DNA of 64,000 bases, taken from assembly GCA_001875255.1 (NCBI GenBank), contig MJAN01000011.1, positions 1 through 64,000 of the forward strand, read 5' to 3'. Position numbers and translations under genes: made by a program. Source of the DNA: Candidatus Sabulitectum silens. Its GTDB lineage: Bacteria; Fermentibacterota; Fermentibacteria; Fermentibacterales; JCC-6. Every line of letters starts with the position of its first letter. Within the stretch, counting starts at the first letter, position 1. Shown in pieces: positions 1 through 11,146 of the stretch. The notes below the pieces were generated by a model that did not search any database, was not told the DNA's origin, and was given only the letters and a program-made list of their open reading frames with translations.

Positions 1-3
1 AAG

Positions 4-30
4 AAGAGCCCGGGAAACCCCCGGGCTCTT
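4..30 (-). terminator. Rho-independent terminator-like hairpin
   Basis: An 11-bp perfect GC-rich stem (bases 4-14 pair with 20-30) encloses a 5-base loop. It lies just downstream of the stop of the minus-strand TPR lipoprotein gene. The tail on the minus side runs off the window, so the T-tract cannot be judged. The plus-side tail is only TCTT. Confidence 0.6.
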
Positions 31-54
31 TCTTATATGCGAAGCGGCGGTCTG

Positions 55-1339
55 CTACTGCCCGCGGAGCTCCAGGGCCTGTTCCATGGCCTCCATTGCC
101 TGGGCATTCCTGCCGAGGCGGCTGTATGTCTGGGCGAGGTACTCCCAGTAGTCGGCGTTGTCGCCTGGTACTGGATGGCCGCCTGTATCGCCGCCAGGGC
201 CTCGGTGTCCTTCTCGAGGCGGATGTAGTTGGCGTATATCATGTACCAGGCGTTGGCGTATTCCTCGGCGGTGAGCCCTTCCCGTTCGGCGAGCATCTTC
301 ATGGTTTCCAGGGAGGTCTCGTAGTTCTCCATAACGAAGTGGGCGTGACCGATCATGGCCAGGACCTGGTATGTGTCGCCCATTGTTGCCCTGCATTCCT
401 GGAGTTCGTTGATGCCCTCTTCGTATCTCTCCATCTCGATAAGGGTGAAACCCTGGTGAGAAGAACGCCGGCACGCATTTCATCGGCGTCCTCAGGAGGG
501 ATCCAGCCCTCTTCAACGCCGTTTTCGATGGCAACCAGGGCGTTGTCGTAGATGGAAAGGGCTTCGTCGTACTGCTCGGAAAGGATGTAGAGTTCCGCAA
601 GACCTGTCATGATGTCGGCATTTGAGGGGTCGGCCTCGATGGCCTTGAGGTAGATGTCCACCGCTCTGTCCATGTAATCCGATGCCTCGGCCTGGTCCTC
701 GGTGTGGAGGTAGAAATTCTTCAGGATGGCTCCGGCGTTATAAGAGGAAAGAACGATGCTTGCAGTGGTCCTGTCGTACTGCTCCTGAAGCTGCTCGGCT
801 ATCACGGGATCGGTGGCGTTGGCGATGCTTCTCTGAAGGGTGACTATCATTTCCCGGGCGAGGCCGAGGGAGGTCTCGAAGTACTCGAGGGCCTGCTCGT
901 GGTCACCTGCGTTGAGGGCCATCTGCCCCAGAAGCTGATCGAACTCGGGCCTCTCGGGGACGATGCTCTTGCCGGTCTCAAGCATTTCAACCGCCTCTTC
1001 CCGCCTGCCCTCGGATGCATAGGCGGTGGCGGTGTTGTAGAAGGCGGGCCAGTAGCTGGAGATCTGCTGCTGCATCTGGGGGTCGAGTCGGTAGGCCATC
1101 TGGAAGGACTCGGCGGAACCCTCCCAGTTCCTCATCATGCTGTAGGCGCGGCCCCTCCAGTACCAGACCTCGGGGTTGTCGGCCTCAGGGCCTGCCAGGA
1201 CGCTGTCTGCAAGATGAATGGCCTCCTGGTATTCGCTGTTCTGTATGTGCACCTTAATACCCGTGACAGCAGGGGATGAGCAGGCAGCTGCCATGATCAG
1301 CAGAGCCACCGCCGGGATCAGGACTTTCATTAATTTCAA
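55..1339 (-). CDS. TPR-repeat lipoprotein (two apparent frameshifts)
   Basis: This is a secreted or periplasmic scaffold made almost wholly of tetratricopeptide repeats, about 425 residues. The N-terminus has a short basic and hydrophobic signal ending in AAAC, a plausible lipobox. The TPR-type helical pairs (W-x-x-x-G-x-A-Y, A-x-x-x-Y-x-x-A-L) then run to the C-terminus. I chose a TTG start at 1339 because GGAGG sits 6 bases upstream; an ATG at 1330 is the alternative. The repeats continue across two frame changes, near 455 and near 170, which I read as sequence errors. TPR proteins are protein-binding scaffolds. No partner can be named from context. Confidence 0.75.
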
Positions 1340-1462
1340 ATCAATCCTCCATTCAGAATTCATAAACACTACAAAAAATGCCCATGGGCATATCAACAGC
1401 AAATCTGTTTCAATGGCAGGGAGAAGTCAACTCACAGCGGCCTTGACCTTTGGCGGTAATGG

Positions 1463-1933
1463 TTGCAGAATGTCTGGTTAAAGGAGGTGAATGCTCTGAA
1501 CTGTTTCCTGATACCCTTCCTTCTGTGGAAGGGGGCTCTGCTTTCTTTGCCCGGCGGCGCGGTTTACGCGGAATCGGGCCAGCGGTCGGTTTTCGTGGAT
1601 ATCGAACACCAGGTCATAGTCTTCTTCGAGGGGGAAAGGGAGGCCAATCTGGCCCGGGTCTCAACGGGGCATCCGCCGAGGCACTCCACTCCCAGGGGGG
1701 AGTTCAGCATCCTCTACAAACGCTGGGCACCGGTCTCAAGCACCTACAGGGTAAGGATGCCCTACTGGCAGTGCATCGAACCCAGCGGGGCCATCGGTCT
1801 TCATCAGGCTTCTCCCTCGGTGGAACACCGGCTGGGGGAGCCCCTCTCCCACGGCTGCGTCAGGCTGGGCTTCTTTACCGCCCGCTGGGCCTATTTCTGG
1901 CTTCCGGTTGGTGCCAGGGTCGTGATCGAATAG
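1463..1933 (+). CDS. L,D-transpeptidase (YkuD domain)
   Basis: Short exported L,D-transpeptidase of about 150 residues, expected to cross-link peptidoglycan stems or anchor envelope proteins. A hydrophobic signal ends near VYA. The YkuD domain fills the rest, and the catalytic SHGCVRL motif lies about 25 residues from the end, with the nucleophilic Cys in HGC. The start is unsettled. A near-perfect Shine-Dalgarno sequence (AAAGGAGGTGA) lies inside the frame at about 1478-1489, so translation may begin downstream at a GTG or CTG (1487-1496) rather than at the ATG at 1463. It stands alone between two minus-strand units and ends 8 bases from convergent manC. Confidence 0.85.
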   Translation: MQNVWLKEVNALNCFLIPFLLWKGALLSLPGGAVYAESGQRSVFVDIEHQVIVFFEGEREANLARVSTGHPPRHSTPRGEFSILYKRWAPVSSTYRVRMPYWQCIEPSGAIGLHQASPSVEHRLGEPLSHGCVRLGFFTARWAYFWLPVGARVVIE

Positions 1934-1941
1934 ACCCCGGG

Positions 1942-2973
1942 CTACACCATTTCCGGTCTGTCCCGATCAAGCCGCTCCACAATCTGCTTTATCTTCTGGG
2001 AACTGGAATCCGCCATGACCAGTGTGGCCCTTTCTGTGACCACAACGCTGAGGTCCTTCACCCCCACCAGGACAGTGAGCCTTCCTGTTTCGTCGTAGAC
2101 CAGCGTGTTCCCTGAATCCAGCAGGATGACCTCTCCCCTTCCCACTCCGGCCTTCTTCGCCCCGGGCCAGTCGCCTATGTCGCTCCAGGAGAACTCCGCC
2201 GGGACCATTACCGCCCTGTCGGTCTTCTCCATTACAGCGTAGTCCACAGAAATGGCCTCGAGCTCCCGGTAGATGTCGGCTTCCGGCCGGGTTGTGTCCG
2301 GCATGGACTGTATGGACCGGAAAAGGTCGGGCATGTGAAGTGAAAGTTCGCCGAGGAAAACATCCGCCTTCCAGAGGAACATCCCGGAGTTCCAGAAGTA
2401 TTCCCCGGAGGCCATGTACTTCTCCGCCGTTCCTCTGTCGGGCTTCTCCTTGAAGTCCATCACCTTCCATCCGGGATGAACCGGGGCACCCCTTCGAATG
2501 TAGCCGTAGCCCGTGGCGGGATGGTCCGGAGGAATGCCTATGGTGCACAGATAGCCCTTCTCCGCAAGTTCCGCCGCCTTCCTCATGGTGCTCTCAAAGC
2601 CCTCCAGGGGCTCTATCATGTGGTCGCTGGCGGCAACCGCCATGACCTTCCCGCCGAGGCCCCGGCGCCTCAGGGTTTCCGCCGCCCAGCCGATGCAGGC
2701 GGCGGTGTTCCTTCCCATGGGCTCCAGCAGGAGGTTTTCCCCGGGAAGCATGGGAAGCTGGCTCAGCACTGTGCTTTCATGCCGGGCTCCGGTAACCACC
2801 AGTACACCTCCATTTCCGGTGAGGCCCCGGAACCTGCCTGCGGTGAGCTGCAGCATGGTTCCGCCGCCCAGGAGGTCCATGAACTGTTTGGGTCTTTCTG
2901 CCACCGACGCCGGCCAGAACCTTGTGCCCCTGCCTCCGGCCATTATCACAGCGTAGAGTTCATCCATTGCCAT
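1942..2973 (-). CDS. manC: Mannose-1-phosphate guanylyltransferase
   Basis: Makes GDP-mannose from mannose-1-phosphate and GTP for polysaccharide or glycan synthesis in the cytoplasm. The 343-residue frame is intact. It opens with the nucleotide-binding signature GGRGTRFWP near residue 13 and carries the sugar-phosphate loop FKEKPD. The length fits single-domain GMP-type enzymes without the isomerase domain found in longer ManC proteins. This agrees with a separate manA directly upstream, whose stop overlaps this start by a few bases. An internal ATG at 2967 is an equally good start. It is the last gene of the long minus-strand operon. Confidence 0.92.
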   Translation of the reverse strand: MAMDELYAVIMAGGRGTRFWPASVAERPKQFMDLLGGGTMLQLTAGRFRGLTGNGGVLVVTGARHESTVLSQLPMLPGENLLLEPMGRNTAACIGWAAETLRRRGLGGKVMAVAASDHMIEPLEGFESTMRKAAELAEKGYLCTIGIPPDHPATGYGYIRRGAPVHPGWKVMDFKEKPDRGTAEKYMASGEYFWNSGMFLWKADVFLGELSLHMPDLFRSIQSMPDTTRPEADIYRELEAISVDYAVMEKTDRAVMVPAEFSWSDIGDWPGAKKAGVGRGEVILLDSGNTLVYDETGRLTVLVGVKDLSVVVTERATLVMADSSSQKIKQIVERLDRDRPEMV

Positions 2974-3744
2974 TTTTTATCCTTACTCTCCAGCCATCGC
3001 CGCCGGTCTTCGCCCGGCCGCCTTCGCGGTCCGCGAAGAGGCATCGTTTTCCAGGGGTGTCGTAGAGAAGCTCCATGGGACCCATGTCCACCATCTCGGA
3101 ATGAACCCTTTCCAGTGAATAGAGACCGGCGTCCATGGGTGAATCTTCCGTTTTCAGCGCCCTTCCCATTCGGTTCCAGTCAACGGCCTGGAGGCCCTGC
3201 CTGACGTGAAGTTCCCTTGTATTGCCATGGATATCCCTTCTTCCGTAGTCCCACAGGCGGTAGGTAACCGGACAGGCCAGCTGTATCTCAAGGACGGTGA
3301 GCCCGCTCCCAGTGCATGCACCGTGCCGGCGGGCAGATGGAAGATGTCCCCCGGGGAGGCCTGGAACTCCAGGAGGCGGGACTCCACGAAGCCGCCCTTC
3401 ACCGCCCGGGCGAAGTCCTCCGCCCCGGTGCCCTCCCGTATGCCGTGAAGGATCCGTCCGGTTCCGGACAGAATCGCCCAGGACTCGTCCTTCATGGGGG
3501 GTTTTCCGTTCTTTCCCGGATGCACCTGAACCGAGAGGTCCTTTGCGGGATGGAGGGTTTTCAGGATTACCGGAGCTTCCCCTGAGGGAAAGAGATCTGA
3601 TGCTTTGCCCACGGGCCACTGGAAGACCTCAGCAGTGTATCGCCGTAAACCACCACACCTCTCCGATGGGCTCGCCCCCGGCCCTGGAGGGGGAAGGGAG
3701 CCCCATATCCTTTCAACGCTTTCAGGTATGCACTCATAGATCAT
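2960..3744 (-). CDS. manA: Mannose-6-phosphate isomerase, class I (frameshifted)
   Basis: Interconverts fructose-6-phosphate and mannose-6-phosphate and feeds manC. The zinc-site segments are recognisable: the DLSVQVHPG core and the GTVHALGAG stretch. The C-terminal cupin half continues in another frame after a break near 3295. Near the start the reading also jumps frames around 3620-3690, where family-like GEPIGEVWW appears out of frame. At least two or three single-base errors must be assumed. The restored length of about 260 residues suits the short bacterial class I type. It overlaps the amidotransferase gene upstream and manC downstream, so the pair is probably translated together. Confidence 0.8.
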
Positions 3745-4432
3745 ATCCGCACCATTTCCTGATCATGGTTCTCACCAGGATCCGCCCGGTTCCGTCCCTT
3801 TCGGGATGCCACTGAACGCCCAGCAATCTTCCTTTACCGCCCTCTATCGCTTCTATCAGGCCGTCTTCGGACCTTGCGGTCACATTGAAGCCCTCGGGCT
3901 CCCTCTCCAGTGCCTGGTGATGATACGAGGACACCGTTTCACCGCTCTTCAGTACCCCTGACAGCAGGGAGCCGGAGGACACGGTAACGGTATGGTGAAC
4001 GGGATTCTCGGTGGTGCCGTGGTGGAAAAGCGCTCCCTTCAGAGAGGAGCTGATGTCCTGGATCAGAGGAGCGCCATGGGCAATGCCCATGAGCTGCATC
4101 CCCAGGCAGATCCCCAGCACCGGCATATCAAGCTCCTCGGCGGCCCTGAGGAGGTTCATGTCCCACAGTGGTCTTTCCAGTTCAGGGTTCCTGCTGCCCA
4201 TGTCATCCCTATGGAACAGAGATGGGTGGGGATCGCCGCCGCCGGTGAGTACCAGCATGTCGAACCGGGAGAGAAGGTCCCCGGCAGAAGTGTTCTCCAC
4301 CGGCATCACCCCCAGGGGCAGTACTCCCGGAATGTCGAAAAGGCGGGAGTAGGATCCGGAAAGACAGTACCTGCGACCGGAGCTTTCGCCGTGCCAGACC
4401 TGTGTCAGGGCAACCCTCAGAGGCCCGGGCAC
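3734..4432 (-). CDS. Class I glutamine amidotransferase-like hydrolase (peptidase C26)
   Basis: Intact 232-residue protein of the gamma-glutamyl hydrolase / PuuD type (C26). The nucleophile elbow GICLGMQL puts the catalytic Cys near residue 109, and the His-Glu pair is in VQWHPE near the C-terminus. An oxyanion-type glycine run (LTGGGDPHP) precedes it. Family members hydrolyse gamma-glutamyl bonds in gamma-glutamyl-GABA or folate polyglutamates. The operon includes folate genes far upstream, but the substrate cannot be read from sequence. It starts 1 base after the nadA stop and overlaps manA, so it is an internal operon gene. Confidence 0.82.
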   Translation of the reverse strand: MPGPLRVALTQVWHGESSGRRYCLSGSYSRLFDIPGVLPLGVMPVENTSAGDLLSRFDMLVLTGGGDPHPSLFHRDDMGSRNPELERPLWDMNLLRAAEELDMPVLGICLGMQLMGIAHGAPLIQDISSSLKGALFHHGTTENPVHHTVTVSSGSLLSGVLKSGETVSSYHHQALEREPEGFNVTARSEDGLIEAIEGGKGRLLGVQWHPERDGTGRILVRTMIRKWCGYDL

Positions 4433-4433
4433 G

Positions 4434-5341
4434 TCAGCCGATCTCCGTCATTCTCACAACGGCCTTCCTGGCCCTCCCTGCAAGCTCCTCAGGTATCTCG
4501 ATGCCGGCGCCGGGTGATTCCAATACCCTGAGTATGTGTTCAGGGGCTGTGTAGCCCATATCCCGGCACACTATCTTCCCGGCGGGACGGAACAGTTTTC
4601 CCGGGAAAAGGGTCTCCAGCCTGTAGATCATTCCCTCTTCGGTCCCTATTATGTACCTGCGTCCCTTTGAGTTCTCCACGTGCCTGATCATTCCTCCGGT
4701 CCCCAGTACCGCGTCGGCCTCCCTCCAGAAAACAGGCGGCACTCGGGATGAACCAGCACCTCTGCATCGGGCCACTGTGTTTTCCTGTCGAGAAGGCTCC
4801 TTATGTCACCGCCGCTGTGGGCATGGCAACCCCCGGCCCAGATGTGCACCTTCTTGTCGATATTCCGCTGTACCCAGGTTCCCAGGTTCCTGTCCGGGCC
4901 GAAGATGATCTCATCCCCCGGAGCGGCTTTCGCCACCTGGATGGAATTGGCGCTGGTGCAGCAGGCCCATGCCTCGGCCTTCACTTCCACGGTGGAGTTC
5001 ACATACACCACCACCGGAACGCCGGGGTGCTGTTCCTTGAGGGAAACCACATCACCGGCGGTCATGGATGCCGCAAGGGAACAGCTGGCGTCGGGAGCGG
5101 CCAGGACCACCGTGCTCTCCGGGGAGAGCAGCTTAGCCGTTTCCGCCATGAACCTCACCCCGCAGAAAACCACAAGGTCCGCTGCCTCCTCGGCGGCAAT
5201 TCTGGAAAGCTCGAGGGAATCCCCAACATGGTCGGCGATGTCCTGCACCGGACCGGGCTGGTAGCTGTGGGCCAGTATGATGGCGCCCCTGTCGTTCTTC
5301 AGTCTTCTTATCTCTTCCGTGATACCCGCGGGCATGGTCAT
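4434..5341 (-). CDS. nadA: Quinolinate synthase A (one frameshift)
   Basis: Condenses iminoaspartate with dihydroxyacetone phosphate to quinolinate in NAD synthesis and carries an oxygen-sensitive [4Fe-4S] cluster. The three cluster-ligand regions are present: FCGVRFMAE, ACCTSANS and IVCRDMGYT. The HPEC segment lies just before a frame change near 4740. After it, the reading continues as the conserved GTGGMIRH and IIGTEEGM stretch. The restored length of about 300 residues is normal. No nadB or nadC is seen in the window. The start overlaps the mnmA stop by a few bases (ATG at 5341 or 5335). Confidence 0.9.
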
Positions 5342-6307
5342 CCCCCTTCGCGGTTACTGATGATTCCTCCGGCCAGTACGGCATCCCTTTCATAAAGGAC
5401 CCCCACCTGACCAGGCGAAACGGCCTTCTGCCCCCTTTTAAACACCACCCGGGCTTTCTCACCGGAAAGAACCACACCGGCGGGAACTGCGGGTTTCCTG
5501 TACCTTGTTTGAACGAGACAGCTGAAGGCCGCTGTTTTCGGCTTTTGCAACCAGTTGATACTATTCAGTGTGCATTTTCCTGTGTAAAGGTGCTCCTCGT
5601 CCCCTATGGTCACCGATGCGTCGATTCCGCTGACCCTCACCACGAACTTCCTTTCGCCATGGGCTCCCAGACCCTTCCGCTGCCCCGGTGTGTAGCCCTC
5701 GATGCCTTCGTGGGAGCCGACCCTGTTCCCCTGGATATCTAGGATGTCTCCGGGTATGCCCCGGCCGGGCAGGGAGAAACAGAGATCCTGGCTCTCTTTT
5801 CGGATCCAGGGAAGACCGGATGCCTTCACCTCCTGCCTTACATCCTTCTTATAAGAACGGGCAAGGGGGAACATGCACCGCTCCAGTATCCGCACTGGAA
5901 CCAGGGAAAGGAAGTAGGACTGATCCTTGGAAGGGTCGGCCCCCGGAACAGCACCCCCCCTCAAACCCGGCGTAATGTCCTGTGACCAGTTTTTCTCCTG
6001 GTTCCAGTATCTCCCGGGGAAGGGCCAGTTTCACCCTGGCGTTGCACAGGGCACAGGGGTTGGGTGTAAGGCCGGCGGAAAGCATTTCCACCGGAAGGCC
6101 GGTGGACCAGCCTGCGGAACACCTCCCGGCGGGTATCACCACCAGGGGAACATTCAGGGAGGCACAGGCGTCCACGGCCTCTTGTGGAGGGCCTGAGCCC
6201 CTCACATCCACGAAGACCGCCCTTACCCGTGAAAACTCACCGGTGCACCTGAGAAGAGCGGCGGTGGAGTCCACCCCGCCGGACACGCATACCAGGGCCG
6301 ATCCCAC
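5338..6307 (-). CDS. mnmA: tRNA 2-thiouridine synthase (one frameshift)
   Basis: Thiolates U34 of Lys, Glu and Gln tRNAs. The N-terminal PP-loop SGGVDS binds ATP. The two catalytic cysteines are in NPCALCN and in ESQDLCF, and DQSYFLS and the C-terminal beta-barrel follow. The frame breaks near 5950 beside a run of seven C. I place the start at GTG 6307, five bases after the apgM stop, because the longer open frame upstream lies inside apgM. The N-terminus is therefore short, beginning almost directly with the PP-loop strand. The restored length of about 323 residues is slightly short for MnmA. Confidence 0.87.
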
Positions 6308-6311
6308 AGGC

Positions 6312-7518
6312 TCAGGCGCCGAACTTGGCCAGTCTGCCCGCGGCGGCCAGCAGAAGGGGCATAAGCTCACAGCCCCTGAAAGTACCCAGTGCCCCTGCGG
6401 CTGCCTCCCTTTCGGTGAACCTTCCGCTCCAGCCTGTTCTCTGGGGGCCGCCGTTGATGAGGACCGGGACCGGGTGCCAGCTGTGGAGCTTCATGGGGCA
6501 GGGAGTGGAGTGGTCTCCGGTTATGCAGACAACGTCAAAACCGCAGTCGAGGATGGAAGGGATGGCGGCATCGAACCTCTCTATCTCCGCGATCTTCCTC
6601 TGATGATCGCCGTCCTCCGCTGAGCTGTCGGTGTACTTGTGGTGAAGAAACACGAAATTCAAACCCTGGGAAAGAGCCTCCGGGCCTCCTTAACCTCTCC
6701 GGAGAGGTCCTGTGTTTCCGGTGTGAACACCTTCATTCCCGCCATGGAGGCAACGCCCCTGTACATGGGATAGAGGGCAACAGCGGCGGAATCGAGCCTG
6801 TAACGCTCCTTCATTCCCTGCATGTCGCGGTGGAGGGCAAAACCCCTGAGAAGAAGCCCGTTTGCCGGTTCCCTTCCCCTGAGTATCTCCATTGCTGCGG
6901 AGACGAACTCCCCTACGACATCCACGGTAAACTCCGCTGCGGATGAATTGCCCCTGACCTTCAGTGGCTTTTGCCCACAAGCCCGGGGTCTGTGTCGTCT
7001 ATGTCCTGGGAAAGACCGGGACCCCTGAAAACCACGCAGGCCCTGTGCTCCTTCACCGGTTCCACGAAAAGCTCAACACCGGAGATCTGTATGTTCCTGA
7101 GGGTGTCCACGAGTTCCGCGCACTTCTCCGTGGATATTCTCCCCGCCCGTCTGTCCGTTATGACACCTTCCTCGTTCAATGTGCAGAAATTTATCCTTGC
7201 GGCGAGATCGCCGTGCTTCAGTTCGAAACCTATCCCCAGGGCCGCAAGGGCTCCCCTGCCCACAAGGCACTCCACGGGATCGTACCCGAAGAGGGCCAGG
7301 TGGCCCGGGCCACTGCCGGGGGTTATGCCCCTGGCAACTGGTATGTGCTGCCCAAGGGCTCCGGTCCGGGCCAGGTCGTCGAGATTCGGAGTTGTTGCCG
7401 CCTCGAGGGGTGTTCGGTTCCCCAGTTCAGGAACGGATATGTCCCCCACGCCGTCCATGACCGCAAGCAGTATCGAACCGCCGTCCTCAAGGGCCAGGTC
7501 GGAAACTATGTTCCTCAT
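6312..7518 (-). CDS. apgM: 2,3-bisphosphoglycerate-independent phosphoglycerate mutase, archaeal type (two frameshifts)
   Basis: Interconverts 3- and 2-phosphoglycerate in glycolysis. It belongs to the ApgM branch of the alkaline-phosphatase superfamily. The metal-binding start (LLAVMDGVGD), the TPNLDDLA segment and GSGPGHLALFGYDP identify it. The C-terminal metal-site region appears as VVCITGDHSTP and LHSWHPVPVLI. The chain crosses frames near 6960 and near 6660. The ATG at 7518 overlaps the purM stop as ATGA. ApgM is common in archaea, anaerobes and several candidate phyla, where it replaces GpmA or GpmI. Confidence 0.88.
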
Positions 7519-8553
7519 TGGCTTCCTCCTTCGTCTGAGTAGCTTATGTAACCGGTGTCGTTCACCACTCCCGCCGGGAAGGGCTCGCTTCCCAGGGAGC
7601 GGAGAACTGCCAGGACCTGCCGGGCTGTTCCGTTGCAATCAGGAATCCGGCGCCCATATTGAAGGCCCTGCGCATCTCCTTCCGGGGGATCTGCCCCAGC
7701 CGCTCTATAAGGCCGAAAATGGGAGGCACCTTCCATTCCGGGGTTATCAGCGCTCCGCAGCCACCGGGAAGGATCCTGGAGAGGTTGCCGGGTATCCCGC
7801 CGCCGGTGATGTGTGCCATTCCGGTGACCAGCTGTTCCTCAAGCAGGGGTCTCACGTCGGCAAGATAGCTCCTGTGAACCCTGAGAAGGGCCTCTGCCAC
7901 CGTGGCTCCGCCCAGTTCCCCCGGGGTATCGAAGACCTTCAGGGAGGCCTTCTCGAAAAGGACCGCCCGGGCAAGGGAGTATCCGTTGGTGTGGAGCCCG
8001 GATGAAGGCAACCCTATGAGTGTCTGTCCGGGAGCCACCGCAGAACCGTCTATGATCCCGGGCTCGTCCACCACCCCGACAATTGTCCCGGCCACGTCAT
8101 AATCACCCCGGGCGAGAATCCGGGCATTTCCGCCGTTTCGCCGCCGAGGAGCGCCAGACCGTTCTTTGAGCAGGCGGAGGCAAGGCCGGTGACTATGGCT
8201 GCTGCAACCTTCGCGGAAAGCTTTCCGCAGGCCAGATAGTCCATGAAGAACAGAGGCCGGGCTCCCTGAACCAGTATGTCGTTCACGCAGTGGTTCACCA
8301 GGTCCATTCCCACAGTGGAGTAGTCTTCCGCCATGGAGGCGACCTTCAGCTTGGTTCCAACGCCGTCGGTGCTTGCCACGAGAACCGGGCTCTTCAGCCC
8401 TGGAAAGCTCGCCCTGTAGAGCCCGCCGAAGTGACCGAGCTCCGAGAGAACGTTCTCGTTGAAGGTCTTCCTCACCTCCTTCTTCATGAGGTCAACCGCC
8501 CGGGAACCCTCGTCGATGTCCACTCCGCTGGATCTGTAGTCCATTCCGCTCAT
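7515..8553 (-). CDS. purM: Phosphoribosylformylglycinamidine cyclo-ligase (AIR synthetase, two frameshifts)
   Basis: Fifth step of purine synthesis: ATP-dependent closure of FGAM to AIR. The signature MDYRSSGVDIDEG opens the protein, and the ATP and substrate segments STDGVGTKLKVA, CVNDILVQGARPLFF and LLGGETAEMPG follow. After a frame change near 8100 come GLHTNGYSLAR and HITGGGIPGNL. A second change near 7620 leads to the last 30 residues. The restored length of about 345 residues is standard. It overlaps both neighbours by 4 bases. Confidence 0.93.
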
Positions 8554-9468
8554 TCCTTCACCCTGTCCAGCTGATTGGTGGAAAGATAGTAGTTAAGCCT
8601 TTCGTCCATTTTCTCACGGTTCAGCGTTCGAAGGGCCTCCACCCCGAAGCCGCCTATGGCGAAACTGGCGGCAACGGAACCGTAGCAGAGCCCCCTTGTG
8701 ATGTTCCTGAAGGAGAGTTCCTCACCGATGCCCGACAGGAAGCCCAGCATGCCGGCGGCGAAGCTGTCGCCGGCCCCGGTGGGGTCTATAACGCTGTCCA
8801 CCGGACAGGCGGGAAGAAGGAAGGGCCTGGGCCCCCCAAGGACCCATTACACCGCTGGCGCCCAGCTTGATCACAACGAAACGGGGACCCCTTTTCAGTA
8901 TGTACCGGCCGGCCCTGAACAGATCGCCGGTGCCGGATATCTGTCTGGCCTCCGATGCGTTCACGAAGAGCAGGTCCACCCTCTTCATGGCCTGAAGGAC
9001 CAGATCCTTCTTGTGCTCTATCCAGAGATTCATGGTGTCCATTGCTATCCACCTGGGTTTCTCGACCTGCTCCAGGACCTGGAGTTGAAGGACCGGGTCT
9101 ATGTTCGCCAGGAACACGCATGGTGTCTGCCTGTAGCTATCAGGAAGCACCGGCTCAAAGCTGGCGAAAACGCCCAGTTCGGTCCGGATGGTCCTTGCAT
9201 CCCCGAAATCCGGTCCGTAGACCCCTTCCCACCTGAACGTGGGTCCCCTTCCAATGGTAAGGCCCTCAACATCTATGTTCCTTCCCCGAAGGAAATCCTT
9301 CTCGCGGATTGGGAAATCAGGTCCTACCACTCCTACTATCCTTACCTTGTCCAGCTGTCCCGCGGCAAGTCCGAAGTAGACAGCGGAACCTCCAAGGGTA
9401 TCCTCGGCCTTCCCCGCCGGGGTGGTGAGCGTATCAAGGGCGACCGAGCCAACAACAAGAACAGACAT
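8550..9468 (-). CDS. PfkB-family carbohydrate/nucleoside kinase (one frameshift)
   Basis: Ribokinase-fold kinase of about 305 residues. The N-terminal strand VLVVGSVALD, the di-glycine LGGSAVYFG and the C-terminal PfkB signature DPTGAGDSFAAG, which holds the catalytic Asp, are all visible. The frame changes near 8835 at a run of six C, which joins VIKLGASGVMG to the signature. The substrate cannot be fixed from sequence. Adenosine, ribose and fructose-1-phosphate kinases all share these motifs, and the purine neighbour purM makes a nucleoside substrate possible. The stop overlaps the purM start as ATGA. Confidence 0.85.
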
Positions 9469-9480
9469 AACTGTTCCTCT

Positions 9481-11146
9481 CTACATCTTTTCCGGAGCGC
9501 GAACTCCGATGATCCTCAATAGGTCTCTCAGTGTGTTCCTCACAGCCAGGCACAGGGTGAGTCTGGAGACGGTGACAGGTTCGTTGCCGGGATCCACCAC
9601 CCTGTGATGCTGGTAGAAACCGTGAAAAGCCGTTGCTATCTCCCCCAGAAGATCGGTGATCCGGTGGGGCTCCAGGGTCTCAGCTGCGAAATGCACCCTG
9701 AGGGGAACCGTTTCCAGAAGCCGCATGAGGTTCCTTTCCCTCTCCAGCTTGAGCCGGGAGCAATCCCCTGGCCCTTTGAAGGAGCTTTCCCCCCCGGGAA
9801 GCTTCCGGAATATGCCCGATATCCTGGCGAAGGCGTACTGAACATAGAAAACAGGATTCTCGTCGCTGTCGGAGGCAGCGGCGGCCAGATCGAAATCCAT
9901 GTGGGCCTCGGCCCTTCTGGTAAGGAAGATGTACCGCACGACATCGGCGGAACCTACTTCCTTCACCAGGTCCCGGAGGTTACGAAGCTGCCGGAGCGGG
10001 TGGACATCTTTATTCTTTCTCCGCCTCTGGATAGTGTCACGAACTGGTGAAGGATGGTCCGCAGTTTCCCTTCCACCTCCTCCCTGCCAAGGATTCCCGC
10101 AAGTGCGGCCTCCACATCCCGGCAGGTGTCTATGTGGTCGGAACCGAAGATGTCCACAATGAGGTGATACCCCTGGAAAACTTGTGGAGATGGTAGGCGA
10201 TGTCCGGCATTCTGTAAGTGTATGTGCCATCTTCCCTGATGATCACCCTGTCCTCCGGCCTGCCCAGGGATGAGAGCTTCAGCCAGAGCTTGCCTGATCC
10301 GTCAGGGTCTTCATATACCAGCCCCAGGTCCTCAGAAGATCCACTGCCCGGTCCACACCCCGGGGATGAGCTCGCTCTCGGCAAAGTACCGGTGGAAGGT
10401 TATGCCCAGAAGGCTGAGGTCTTCCTCTATGAGCCTGAATGCCCGGGAGGAGGCATACTCCCTGAAAAGCTCCTTGTTATCAGGCCAATGCAGGTCCCTG
10501 CCCCGTTCCTGAAGGAGTTCCTCGGCCCAGGATATGATGTAGTCTCCCATGTACCCCCCCTCGGGGATCTCCATGTTGCCTCCCATGAGGCTGAAGTACC
10601 TGGCTGCAAGGGATTCCGCCAGCCTCTCCATCTGCCTGCCGGCATCGTTGAAATAGTATTCCCTTTCCACCTTCCACCCGGTTGCCTCAAGGAGGCCGGA
10701 TATGGCGTCGCCGAGGACCGCCTGACGGCAATGGCCGACGGTGAGCGGGCCGGTGGGGTTTGAGCTTACGAATTCCACCAGGACCCTCCTGCCGGCTCCT
10801 GAACGGGGCATGAGGCCGGTGATGCCGTGGGCTGCCAGCCGGGTGGCAACCCCGCGGAGGTAATCCGCGGAGAGAGTGAAGTTAAGAAAACCAGGACCAT
10901 CCACGGTTACCTTCTCCACCTGGGGAAACATTTCCCTCACCGAACGGGCCATTACATCGGCGATCTCCCTGGGGGGCTTTCTCACCACAGCCGCCAGGGG
11001 CATGGCGGAACTGGAGGCCAGGTCTCCGAAGTCGAGATTGCGGGATTCGGTAACCTCCACCGAAGGGTCTTCCAGTGAATATGTCTTTCTCAGGCCTCCG
11101 CCATCACCCCGGCGAGATCATTCCTTATCTGAAGGGGTGACCTCAA
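9481..11146 (-). CDS. argS: Arginyl-tRNA synthetase (several frameshifts)
   Basis: Charges tRNA-Arg. The HIGH-type motif is PTGPLTVGH after EFVSSNPTG, and a KMS-type loop (IKMSTRSG) and the C-terminal DALR anticodon-binding region ending near APEKM are readable. Frames change near 11095, 10350, 10150 and 9985. The N-terminus is best reconstructed from a TTG at 11146: the segment PLQIRNDLAGVMAEA leads into LRKTYSLEDPS once one C is added near 11095, which gives a normal ArgS start. The restored length is about 555 residues. It lies 12 bases upstream of the pfkB kinase gene. Confidence 0.9.
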